Assembly (NCBI GenBank): GCA_003242645.1
Contig: QGVC01000053.1
Coordinates: forward strand, 1-13,982
Length of the DNA stretch: 13,982 nucleotides
Direction: 5' to 3'
From: Pseudomonadota bacterium
GTDB lineage: Bacteria; Pseudomonadota; Alphaproteobacteria; Rhizobiales; Hyphomicrobiaceae
Shown here: piece after piece, positions 7,539 to 13,860 of the stretch
How positions within the stretch are numbered: position 1 is the first letter of the stretch
How the letters are laid out: every line of letters begins with the position of its first letter
Program-made: the position numbers and the translations under genes
Notes under the pieces: model-generated
Told to the model about the DNA's origin: nothing
Database searches by the model: none
The model's input: the letters and a program-made list of their open reading frames with translations, nothing else

Positions 7539-8678
7539 ATGCGAGCGCAAATGACCGTTTCGGACTCCAACGACGATCACGTCGATACCGCCACACCTAG
7601 GCCACCCCGTGGCTCTGGGCTTTATACTGCAACGTGGGCCGTGCTGGCGGTAACCGCGACGGGTTACATAGGGGCACTGTTGCTGGAGCCTGAGTGGGCC
7701 GCCCCTCTCATAACACAGTCGCTACGAGCAGAGGAGCCTTCCCCTGCCACACCTGAGCTGGTCGAGCAACTGACCGGCGAGGTGAACAGCCTGCGAGAGA
7801 CCATAGCCAACTTGGAGCGGGAGCTGACGGAGGTCAAAGCCAAGGCAGCTGCGAGGGAAGTGGAAATCATCAACCAGCAGAAGCGCGCTGAGATCGATCC
7901 GCCCCAGGCGCCCGAGGAGCAGGAGCCGGTTACGGCTGAGCTTCAGCAGGAAGAGGCGGAGATGCTGGGTCCGGTGGAGGCAGCGCAGATTGAAACTGCC
8001 TCTTTGCCGGCAAGGGGTGATTCCGGCCTCAGAGCTACCGATAGTGAGCCGACACACTCGGACGTCTCGCTTGGTCACACTGAAGCGGTAGAGCAGCCGG
8101 CCGATACGCCTACGTTGGCGGCTGTGGAGGAGCCTCAGGAACGTCAGCAGCCTCCAATCGAGATCCTGGCCGTAAGAAGGAAGGGTGCTGAGGAGGAGCC
8201 TGGAGCTGCGCAGGTCGAATTGCGGGAGACAACGCCGGCGCTCACTCCACCGCCCCCGCCAGCGCCCGTTAAGAAGGTCGCCGCACTGAGTGCGAGACCC
8301 GAGGTTCCATCTGCCGGCCAGAAGGATCAGAAAGCAGCACCGGTGGCGACGGCCAGCTTGCCACGCAAGCCGCCCGCAATCGTGTTCGGTCCGGCTATCG
8401 TCACGCGTGCCTCTGAGGCGTTCGCTATCCGCCTTGACACTGGGCCGTCACTTGACGCGCTTCGGTCACGGTGGAGGGTGCTCAGCAGCCGCCACCGGAA
8501 CACCCTTGGAGATCTGGAGCCGCGTTATCTCGCAGTCGGCACGCCCGGTAATCCGTCCTACGAGCTTCTCGCCGGTCCGATCACATCGCTGGAGGAAGCG
8601 AGCCGCATCTGCGCTCTGCTCCGGGACAACATGGTGCCGTGCAGCGTGGGCGGACAATTCGACGGAGAGGCCCTCTGA
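7539..8678 (+). CDS. Single-pass membrane protein with coiled coil and C-terminal SPOR-like domain
   Basis: I do not recognise this as a named gene. The 379-residue product has a short cytoplasmic N-terminus, one membrane segment at about 28-49 (LYTATWAVLAVTATGYIGALL) and a predicted coiled coil at about 73-118 (VEQLTGEVNSLRETIANLER...). A long Pro/Glu/Ala-rich linker (about 119-285) includes a TPPPPPAPVKK run. The last 85 residues resemble a SPOR fold: FAIRLDTGPSLDALRSRWRVLSSRH, then YELLAGPITSLEEASRICALLRDNMVPCSV. This has the repeated pattern of strand, helix, YxLxxGP strand and helix, including the two cysteines often seen in alphaproteobacterial members. By inference it is anchored in the inner membrane with the domain in the periplasm, contacting peptidoglycan. 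It is divergent from glmU and convergent with malonyl-CoA decarboxylase. The SPOR call rests on pattern only. Confidence 0.8.
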   Translation: MRAQMTVSDSNDDHVDTATPRPPRGSGLYTATWAVLAVTATGYIGALLLEPEWAAPLITQSLRAEEPSPATPELVEQLTGEVNSLRETIANLERELTEVKAKAAAREVEIINQQKRAEIDPPQAPEEQEPVTAELQQEEAEMLGPVEAAQIETASLPARGDSGLRATDSEPTHSDVSLGHTEAVEQPADTPTLAAVEEPQERQQPPIEILAVRRKGAEEEPGAAQVELRETTPALTPPPPPAPVKKVAALSARPEVPSAGQKDQKAAPVATASLPRKPPAIVFGPAIVTRASEAFAIRLDTGPSLDALRSRWRVLSSRHRNTLGDLEPRYLAVGTPGNPSYELLAGPITSLEEASRICALLRDNMVPCSVGGQFDGEAL

Positions 8679-8710
8679 GCAGCGTGCACCTTCGGGCGGA
8701 GCCCACGCTG
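8679..8710. terminator. Hairpin in the convergent gap, possible bidirectional terminator
   Basis: CAGCGTG (8680-8686) and CACGCTG (8704-8710) are perfect 7-base inverted arms around a 17-base loop. They fill the 42-base gap between the convergent stops at 8678 and 8721. The flanks have only a TT on one side, so efficiency is uncertain; the location is the main argument. Confidence 0.35.
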
Positions 8711-8720
8711 TTAGCCCGCC

Positions 8721-10157
8721 TCAACGTCCCGCTGGCTCGATAATTTCGTCCGGCTCGCGAACCTCGTCCTCGTGCGACTTCTCGGGAGGTGGAAGCTGTC
8801 GGGGCTCCGTACGCAGCCGAATTTTCACGGGCGTGCGCAGCAGGTTGCGTACGGCCCGGGACGTCGCCACGATTCCTTCGTTGGCGTAAGCCTCGTGATT
8901 ACGCTCGAACTCCTTCAGGTCGTAGCGGTAGTTCACCATGATGCCGTGTGACTCCCGCAGACCCTTCGGCGAGGTATCCGCGAGCCAGTTGATGCGCTCG
9001 AGCCGCGCACCGTTCCCGAGGTGAAAACGGGCGACGGGGTCCAGAGGACGGCCGTCCTTTCCCTTCACGTTCACGAGATAATGTGCGGCCAAGACCGTCA
9101 GAGGTCCTTCGAGCATCCGCACCTGCTCCTCGTCGTCGAGCCACCTGGGATTCGCCAGTGACCTGAGAGCCTCCCGAAGGTCCGGCCCGATCAGCCCCGT
9201 TTCATCCTGCTCCAGCTCAGTGGCAAGCCAGCGCGCGAACGACGGAACTGGCGACAGGGTCACGAACGTCTTCAGCGTCGGCTTCTCGCGTGCCAGCTCC
9301 TCGACGACCTGCTTGATCAGGAAGTTCCCGAACGAAATGCCCCTCAGCCCGTCCTGACAGTTGGAGATCGAGTAGAAAATCGCTGTCGTCGGCTCGTTGG
9401 CGTGGCCCGATTTCGGCGCTTCCTCGAGCAGCTTCGTGATGTTGTCCGCAATGTCGTTCGTGAGAGCGACCTCGACGAAAATCAGCGGCTCGTCGACCAA
9501 CGACGGGTGGAAGAAGGCGAAGCAGCGCCGATCCTCCGGGTCCAACCGGCGGCGCAGATCGTCCCAACCCTTGATCTCGTGCACCGCCTCATAGGCGATG
9601 ATCTTCTCCAGGATGGCCGCCGGCGTCTGCCAGTCGATGCGGCGCAAGACGAGAAAGCCCCTGTTGAACCAGGAGTAGAGCAGGTGCCTCAGATCCGCGT
9701 CGACCACGTGGAGGGACGGATCGGTCGGCAGCATCCTCAAGAGATCGCGACGCAGCGCGACGATCTCGCCAGTTGCGCCCGGGGCGAGGTTGAGCCGCCG
9801 GAAGAACTCCTGCCGGGGGCTTTCCACGGCTGCCTGCAGGCGTGACAAGGCCGCGGGCGAGGGCTCCGCGAGATAGGCGGAAGCAGCATCCTGCACGACC
9901 TCCGGCCTGGGCTGCAGCTCATTGGCGAGGAACCGGAAGAAGGCGTGCTTCTGCTCGTCCGAAAGGCCGCGATAGAGCGACAGGATCTGGCGGGCCATGG
10001 CCACGCCTGAAGCCTCTCCGCGGATCGAAACCAGCGCCTTTGCCAGCTCGGCGATGTCCTTGCCAGTATCACCCGTCTTAGCGACCCAAGGCAGAAGCTG
10101 CCGCCCCTGCTCCGCGACAGTGTTGAGCAGCTCCTGCAGAAACGAAACGTTCACCAC
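8721..10157 (-). CDS. Malonyl-CoA decarboxylase
   Basis: The enzyme converts malonyl-CoA to acetyl-CoA and CO2, used to catabolise malonate or to adjust the malonyl-CoA pool. From the chosen start the product has 478 residues. The N-terminal helical domain covers about the first 170. Family landmarks then appear in order: FAFFHPSLVDEPLIFVEVAL, FYSISNCQDGLRGISFGNFLIK, TLSPVPSF, DPVARFHLGNGARLERINW and GIMVNYRY. By alignment with human MCD (Ser329, His423) the catalytic pair is Ser302 of LSPVP and His379 of RFHLGNGA; both are present. A Pro/Glu/Asp-rich C-terminal tail of about 25 residues looks disordered. I chose the GTG at 10157 because AAGAGGT lies six bases upstream and the product then begins VVNVSFLQELL. 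An ATG at 10220 would add 21 Arg-rich residues and has no ribosome site. No malonyl-CoA synthetase or malonate carrier gene is nearby. Confidence 0.94.
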   Translation of the reverse strand: MVNVSFLQELLNTVAEQGRQLLPWVAKTGDTGKDIAELAKALVSIRGEASGVAMARQILSLYRGLSDEQKHAFFRFLANELQPRPEVVQDAASAYLAEPSPAALSRLQAAVESPRQEFFRRLNLAPGATGEIVALRRDLLRMLPTDPSLHVVDADLRHLLYSWFNRGFLVLRRIDWQTPAAILEKIIAYEAVHEIKGWDDLRRRLDPEDRRCFAFFHPSLVDEPLIFVEVALTNDIADNITKLLEEAPKSGHANEPTTAIFYSISNCQDGLRGISFGNFLIKQVVEELAREKPTLKTFVTLSPVPSFARWLATELEQDETGLIGPDLREALRSLANPRWLDDEEQVRMLEGPLTVLAAHYLVNVKGKDGRPLDPVARFHLGNGARLERINWLADTSPKGLRESHGIMVNYRYDLKEFERNHEAYANEGIVATSRAVRNLLRTPVKIRLRTEPRQLPPPEKSHEDEVREPDEIIEPAGR

Positions 10158-10163
10158 GGCCCA

Positions 10164-10170
10164 ACCTCTT
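10164..10170 (-). promoter_or_regulatory. Shine-Dalgarno supporting a GTG start for malonyl-CoA decarboxylase
   Basis: AAGAGGT on the minus strand is six bases before GTG 10157; a second GTG follows at once at 10154. A nearby ATG at 10174 is out of frame and hits a stop after seven codons. Confidence 0.6.
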
Positions 10171-10328
10171 GCATGGTCTCCCCTGCTTCGTGGCCATCTC
10201 GCCCGAAGGCGGATGAGCAACCATGGCTATCTAGCTGACAAATGACAATGCTTCGTTGGCAGGGGACAAAGACCAGATTCCGAACGCCTCCGAGCGTTTC
10301 CCCGCAGCGCTACGAGGATAACCCCTGG

Positions 10329-10344
10329 CGCGTCAACCGACGCG
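10329..10344 (-). terminator. Hairpin downstream of the cysteine-rich gene
   Basis: CGCGTC and GACGCG form a perfect 6-bp stem with a 4-base loop, about 80 bases past the cysteine-rich gene on the minus strand. There is no U-run. The 265 bases between that gene and malonyl-CoA decarboxylase (10158-10422) otherwise hold nothing I can name, apart from two TTGTCA-like blocks (10236-10248) without a matching -10. Confidence 0.25.
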
Positions 10345-10422
10345 ACCCAAGATCGCGCCGGGAAGCATGGCAAAGCAAGAGATAGGGATCTGGGCCGGTG
10401 GGTCGAAGCGGTCCCCCTCGGG

Positions 10423-10953
10423 TCAGTTCGGACGGCCGTGCGGCCGCAATGGACAAAGCGCGGCGAAAGCGCAGATCGAGGCCGGCGATAGCACCTTCTG
10501 GCAGCTCTTGAGCGTGGCGCCCAGGCATTCGGCCCCTTCCACCACCTCGTCAATGGCGGAGCTTTCGATCAGCGCCCAGGCGCAGGCCCGCAGTGCGGGA
10601 CAGGCCCCGTGTTGGCTGGCCGCCACCATCGCAATGGCCATGCACTCGTCGCGACAGAACTGCGCGCACTTGCCAGGAAAGACCTCGATCGGCTTGCAGC
10701 TGGCATTGCGGATAGCGCGGACCCAGCACGCAAGATCGGTCAGAGCCGCCCGCGCCTGCGTCGGTCCGAGGGCATCCGAGTACATGTTCCACGCTTGCTC
10801 CCAGCAGCGGATGTCGCCGGTTTCATAGCCGGCGAGCCATGCGCGGAAGCCCAAGCCGACGAGCCGCTCCGGCTCGCGGAAATATTTCGGATGCGAAACC
10901 ACTACCGCAGTTTGCTCGGCACGCGGTTTCGCTGTCTGCTTTTTGCGAAGCAT
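10423..10953 (-). CDS. Cysteine-rich conserved-looking protein of unknown function
   Basis: I do not recognise a named family with confidence. The 176-residue product has no signal peptide or membrane segment, so it should be cytoplasmic. It carries 12 cysteines, at 50, 76, 86, 96, 100, 104, 118, 124, 143, 151, 161 and 167. Three are spaced four apart (KCAQFCRDEC, 96-104), which would line them up on one helix face. Two more sit in GACPALRACAW (118-124). The rest looks helical, with aromatic-rich blocks such as LGFRAWLAGYETGDIRCWEQAWNMY (about 34-58). Metal or redox chemistry is possible but not shown. It lies 85 bases downstream of the iron-binding protein gene, but a good terminator separates them, so it may have its own promoter. 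The ribosome site at 10953 is weak. Codon use matches its neighbours, and the frame is uninterrupted. Confidence 0.78.
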   Translation of the reverse strand: MLRKKQTAKPRAEQTAVVVSHPKYFREPERLVGLGFRAWLAGYETGDIRCWEQAWNMYSDALGPTQARAALTDLACWVRAIRNASCKPIEVFPGKCAQFCRDECMAIAMVAASQHGACPALRACAWALIESSAIDEVVEGAECLGATLKSCQKVLSPASICAFAALCPLRPHGRPN

Positions 10954-10994
10954 ACGGAGTGATCCGACCTATGCTGTCCAGGGCGCAAAGACGA

Positions 10995-11020
10995 AGCGGT
11001 TTCCGCCTCGGGAAACCGCT
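10995..11020 (-). terminator. Intrinsic-type terminator after the iron-binding protein gene
   Basis: AGCGGTTTCC (10995-11004) and GGAAACCGCT (11011-11020) form a perfect 10-bp stem with a 6-base loop, 19 bases past the stop at 11039. On the minus strand the stem is followed by TCGTCTTTGC, a modest T-rich tail. This is the most convincing terminator in the window. Confidence 0.7.
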
Positions 11021-11038
11021 CCGCGCTGGCTGGGTGAT

Positions 11039-12091
11039 TCAGGACGACGGCCCAGCGTCGAAATTCACCTTGTCGACGAGCTCCGATGCCTTCTTTCTCA
11101 GCTTTGCGATCTCGTCGAGCGGCAGCTTGTCCGGATTGAGCTTGCCCCAGGATTGCACAACCTCAGACGGCGCGACCTCCTGGCTGATCGGATACTCATT
11201 GTTCACCTGCGCATAGATCCCCTGCGCCTCAGGCGACGCCAAGAATTCCATCAGCTTGATCGCGTTCTCCTTGTTCGGCGCGTATTTGGCGAGCGCCATG
11301 CCGGAAATGTTGACATGGCTGCCGCGATCCTGGGCGTTGGGGAACAACACCTTGATCGACTCAGCCCATGCCTTCTGCTCCGGATTCTTGAGCATCAGCG
11401 CGACATAGTAGGTGTTCCCCAACGCGAGGTCGCACTTGCCCGAGTAGATATCGCGTGCCTGCTCGCGGTCCCCACCGGCTGGCTTCTGCGCCAGATTCTC
11501 CTTCAGGCCCCTCAGCCACTTTTCGGCTTCTTCCTCACCCTTGTGGGCGATCATTGAGGCGATGAGGGATACGTTGTACGGATGCTGGCCGGACCGCGAG
11601 CAGATGCGGCCCTTCCACTTGGGGTCAGCCAGCTCCTCATAAGTGATGCTGTCCTGCTGGACGCGCTCCTTCGACGCATAGACCACGCGAGAGCGCAGAG
11701 TCAGCCCGAACCAGTGGCCTTCCGGATCACGATATGGCGCGGGGATTTTCTCCTCGAGCACTTTCGACTTAACGGGCTGCGTGAGGCCCATCGTCTTGGC
11801 CTCGCTGAGGCGGCCGATGTCGACCGTAAACAGAAGGTCGGCCGGGCTATTACGGCCTTCAGCCGCAAGGCGCTCATTGAGCCCGCTTCCGGCATAGACC
11901 ACGTTGGCCTTGATGCCCGTCCTCTCGGTGAAGGCCTTGATCAACGGGTCAATCAGCTGCGGCTCGCGGTAGGAATAGATGTTGACCTCGCCGCTCGCCT
12001 GAGCGACTGGAGAAAGCGTCAGAGCTGCAAGGGAAAGCGAAATCGGCGCAAGCGCGCGCAGCGCGCGACGGCGCAGAACAGACTGGGTCAT
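11039..12091 (-). CDS. Periplasmic ferric iron-binding protein of an ABC importer (FutA/FbpA family)
   Basis: The 350-residue product belongs to the transferrin-like class of bacterial solute-binding proteins that deliver Fe3+ to an inner-membrane ABC importer. Residues 1-33 form a signal peptide with an Arg-rich start (LRRRALRAL) and a VAQA-SG cleavage site; the three arginines make Tat export possible. The mature part begins VNIYSYREPQLIDPLIKAFTERTGI, the hallmark start of this family. Candidate iron ligands are Tyr39/Tyr41, Tyr172 (HPYNVSL) and the pair Tyr228-Tyr229 (GNTYYVAL), matching the multi-tyrosine site of FutA-type proteins. Start at ATG 12091 is chosen because GGAG lies six bases upstream; a TTG at 12103 would overlap that site. 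No permease or ATPase gene lies beside it, so its partners must be elsewhere. Its promoter region carries a Fur-superfamily-like operator. Family call firm; metal specificity is inferred. Confidence 0.93.
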   Translation of the reverse strand: MTQSVLRRRALRALAPISLSLAALTLSPVAQASGEVNIYSYREPQLIDPLIKAFTERTGIKANVVYAGSGLNERLAAEGRNSPADLLFTVDIGRLSEAKTMGLTQPVKSKVLEEKIPAPYRDPEGHWFGLTLRSRVVYASKERVQQDSITYEELADPKWKGRICSRSGQHPYNVSLIASMIAHKGEEEAEKWLRGLKENLAQKPAGGDREQARDIYSGKCDLALGNTYYVALMLKNPEQKAWAESIKVLFPNAQDRGSHVNISGMALAKYAPNKENAIKLMEFLASPEAQGIYAQVNNEYPISQEVAPSEVVQSWGKLNPDKLPLDEIAKLRKKASELVDKVNFDAGPSS

Positions 12092-12107
12092 GGCGTTCTC
12101 CAATGTG

Positions 12108-12124
12108 CGGGGTTCAAGGCCCCG
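12108..12124 (-). promoter_or_regulatory. Stem-loop just upstream of the iron-binding protein ribosome site
   Basis: CGGGG and CCCCG pair around a 7-base loop, ending six bases before the GGAG ribosome site (12101-12098). It could influence translation, but the stem is only 5 bp. Confidence 0.3.
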
Positions 12125-12210
12125 TATCGGATACCAAGCACCGGCTTTTCCGGCGCGAAATCAAATCGCCTGAATATCCAGTCACTGTCAAGGTGTCGTA
12201 AGCATTGAAA

Positions 12211-12221
12211 AGCAAATTGCT
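12211..12221. promoter_or_regulatory. Perfect odd palindrome near the predicted transcription start
   Basis: AGCAAATTGCT is a perfect 5-1-5 palindrome. With the predicted -10 at 12232-12237, it falls just after +1 of the iron-binding protein transcript, a typical place for a repressor site. No regulator can be named from the sequence. Confidence 0.3.
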
Positions 12222-12231
12222 CAGTTGGCAT

Positions 12232-12260
12232 AGTATAATTTGAATTAGAACTATTCTTAA
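12232..12260 (-). promoter_or_regulatory. Predicted sigma-70-type promoter of the iron-binding protein gene
   Basis: On the minus strand TTAAGA (12260-12255) and TATACT (12237-12232) are separated by 17 bases. TATACT matches the -10 consensus at five of six positions and TTAAGA matches the -35 at four of six. The implied leader is about 130 bases. Confidence 0.5.
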
Positions 12261-12268
12261 TTGAGAAT
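12245..12268. promoter_or_regulatory. Putative Irr/Fur-type iron operator, two overlapping inverted repeats
   Basis: TTAGAACTATTCTTAA (12245-12260) closely resembles the alphaproteobacterial iron-control element bound by Irr (TTAGAA, three bases, TTCTAA), with one extra T in the right arm. It overlaps ATTCTTAATTGAGAAT (12253-12268), a 16-base palindrome with a single mismatched pair. Both overlap the -35 element of the iron-binding protein promoter. This suggests control by a Fur-superfamily regulator (Irr, Fur or Mur); which one cannot be told here. Confidence 0.5.
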
Positions 12269-12502
12269 TATTGATCGTCAGTTTTCACAGTAATTCGGAT
12301 TGCCCGTCTTCGACTTCGCTTCAGAGCGGCAGATTGAGATCCCATTTGGCTTAAGCCCAAGTCGCCCTTTAAGCGCTTGCCAGGAACCGCGATCGTCAGG
12401 CGGGCGTTTTCCATTTGACCGTTCGACGAGGGGGCTCCGGCGAGCGGCCGGTCCGTGCAGTGTGATGAGCGGTCGGGCTCCTCCTACCGCGGGATGGTGC
12501 CA

Positions 12503-13660
12503 ATGGCTAAGCGAGGCTTCCCACTCGTTCGTATTCTCGGGTTCGACATACGCTTCGACCTGACGTGGCTTATTCTGGTTGCCCTTGTCATCTGGACTTT
12601 GAGTGCTGGCTACTTCCCTCAGGTTCTCGAGGGGCTCCCGACGGAAACCTATGTCTGGATGGCGGTATTGGGCGCCATCGGGATATTCGCCTCGATCATC
12701 GTCCATGAGCTTGCGCATTCCGTCGTGGCCCGGCGCTACGGAATGGAGATGCGAGGCATCACGCTCTTCGTTTTCGGCGGAGCTGCCCACATGCCGGGTG
12801 AGCCGCCGACCCCCAAGGCCGAGTTCTGGATGGCAATCGCGGGGCCGATTACCAGCGTGGTCCTCGGTGGCATCTTCTGGTTGTCAGCGGCACTGTTCGA
12901 AACTGCCCGGTTTCCGGACACGATCGTTGCGGTCCTTGGCTATCTCGCCGGCATCAACTTCATCCTCGCCGTCTTCAACATGATGCCGGGCTTTCCGCTG
13001 GACGGTGGGCGAGTCCTTCGCGCGATCCTGTGGGGCTGGAAAGGCGATCTGCGCTGGGCGACGCAAGTCGCGGCGGCCATCGGAGGAGGCTTCGGGATCG
13101 TGCTCGTTGTGCTTGGAGTGATTTCCGTGCTGTTCGGCAATCTGGTCGGGGGCATGTGGCTGTTCTTGATCGGCCTGTTTCTACGGGCCGCGGCTTCGAA
13201 CTCCTACAGCACGCTGCTCGCGCGAGAAGCTTTGAGTGGTGAGCCCGTTTCCGCGTTCATGACGCGCGAGCCAGTTACGGTCAGCATTGATACGCCGCTT
13301 TCCGAGCTCGTGGATGAGTACTTTCTCGGCCGCTATCTCAAGGCTGTACCGGTGACCGATCACGGCCGGCTCGTCGGTATCGTCGATGTCCGGCGAACCA
13401 AAGATGTGCCGCGTGACGCGTGGCCAACGCGCCGAGTCGGCGAGGTGATGAAACCGGTGACGCCGGATGAGACCATCAGGCCGGATGCCGACGCAATCGA
13501 AGCATTGGAGAAGATGCTGGAAAGCGGCCGCACACGCGTGCTCGTCACGGAAGGCGACCGGCTGGTCGGCATCATCAGCTTGAGCGATCTTCGACGCATT
13601 CTCGGCCTGCGCATCGATTTCCTCGATACGATGCGGGCTGCGGAGCCCAAAGTGGCCTGA
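12503..13660 (+). CDS. Site-2-protease-like M50 zinc metalloprotease with two CBS domains
   Basis: The 385-residue product is a polytopic inner-membrane protein of the M50 family, which cuts substrates within the membrane. Hydrophobic segments lie at about 20-36, 51-68, 109-132, 141-163, 193-212 and 214-230. The zinc motif HELAH is at 68-72 (Glu69 as general base), and the third ligand is Asp167 in NMMPGFPLDGGR (159-170). The cytoplasmic C-terminus holds two CBS repeats, about 248-305 (FMTREPVTVSID ... LVGIVDVR) and 311-368 (VMKPVTPDETIRPDADAIEALEKM ... LVGIISLSDLRRIL). Such pairs usually bind adenine nucleotides and may gate the protease. ATG 12503 (MAKRGFPLVRILG) is preferred over 12494 or 12455 because family members begin with this short basic stretch and GGGATGGTG precedes it. 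Substrate unknown. It is divergent from the iron-binding protein across 411 bases. Confidence 0.93.
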   Translation: MAKRGFPLVRILGFDIRFDLTWLILVALVIWTLSAGYFPQVLEGLPTETYVWMAVLGAIGIFASIIVHELAHSVVARRYGMEMRGITLFVFGGAAHMPGEPPTPKAEFWMAIAGPITSVVLGGIFWLSAALFETARFPDTIVAVLGYLAGINFILAVFNMMPGFPLDGGRVLRAILWGWKGDLRWATQVAAAIGGGFGIVLVVLGVISVLFGNLVGGMWLFLIGLFLRAAASNSYSTLLAREALSGEPVSAFMTREPVTVSIDTPLSELVDEYFLGRYLKAVPVTDHGRLVGIVDVRRTKDVPRDAWPTRRVGEVMKPVTPDETIRPDADAIEALEKMLESGRTRVLVTEGDRLVGIISLSDLRRILGLRIDFLDTMRAAEPKVA

Positions 13661-13663
13661 ATT

Positions 13664-13705
13664 CGGTCCACAAGCGGCGTAGGCTTGCGACGTGACCGGC
13701 CTTTG
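13664..13705 (+). terminator. Two-step hairpin after the M50 gene
   Basis: CGGTC (13664-13668) pairs with GACCG (13694-13698), and nested inside CAAGC (13671-13675) pairs with GCTTG (13683-13687). GCCTTTG follows, a weak T-rich tail. It starts four bases after the stop. Terminator function is plausible only. Confidence 0.35.
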
Positions 13706-13768
13706 AACCAGCCCGCCTTACTGCCTGAAACGTCGGGTATCGCTCTTCTACGCTACAAACTAAACACC

Positions 13769-13799
13769 GGAGCAGCAGTCAGCTCCTTTCTGGAGGAGC
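13769..13799 (+). promoter_or_regulatory. Three alternating complementary arms in the leader of the last gene
   Basis: GGAGC (13769-13773), GCTCC (13782-13786) and GGAGC (13795-13799) are each separated by exactly eight bases. The middle arm can pair with either neighbour but not both. The arms are only 5 bp, so this may be chance. Confidence 0.25.
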
Positions 13800-13847
13800 G
13801 AACCGGATTGCCGAGTGCCCAATCGGTGTCATACATCTAGCTTCATC

Positions 13848-13852
13848 AAGGA
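13848..13852 (+). promoter_or_regulatory. Ribosome binding site of the last gene
   Basis: AAGGA lies eight bases before the ATG at 13861 and supports that start. Confidence 0.6.
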
Positions 13853-13860
13853 TAGGCACC

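Larger units (their letters stand above)
12092..12502. other. Divergent intergenic region between the iron-binding protein and the M50 protease
   Basis: These 411 bases have no supported gene. The part from about 12160 to 12300 is strikingly AT-rich against G+C-rich surroundings and carries the likely promoter and operator of the iron-binding protein. The part from 12300 to 12502 holds palindromes GGCTTAAGCC (12348-12357) and AAGCGCTT (12371-12378) and should contain the M50 promoter, which I cannot place. Confidence 0.6.

Noticed and set aside
10236..10248. Two TTGTCA-like -35 blocks upstream of malonyl-CoA decarboxylase
   Set aside because: No acceptable -10 hexamer lies 16-18 bases downstream of either block.
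10879..10888. Perfect palindrome GAAATATTTC
   Set aside because: It falls within the coding sequence of the cysteine-rich protein (KYF region), where codon choice explains it.
10609..10962. Plus-strand frames opposite the cysteine-rich gene
   Set aside because: The minus-strand frame has better amino acid composition, a coherent helical pattern and the same strand as its neighbours; the plus frames are Arg/Ala-rich shadows.
11582..12208. 208-codon plus-strand frame over the iron-binding protein gene
   Set aside because: It is antisense to a clear FutA/FbpA gene and runs through its promoter; composition is shadow-like.
12268..12296. Possible plus-strand promoter TTATTG-17-TAATTC for the M50 gene
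   Set aside because: Each hexamer matches the consensus at only two of six positions.
12278..12790. 170-codon open frame on the minus strand across the M50 start
   Set aside because: It lies antisense to the well-supported M50 protease, has no recognisable domain, and arises from G+C-rich codon bias.
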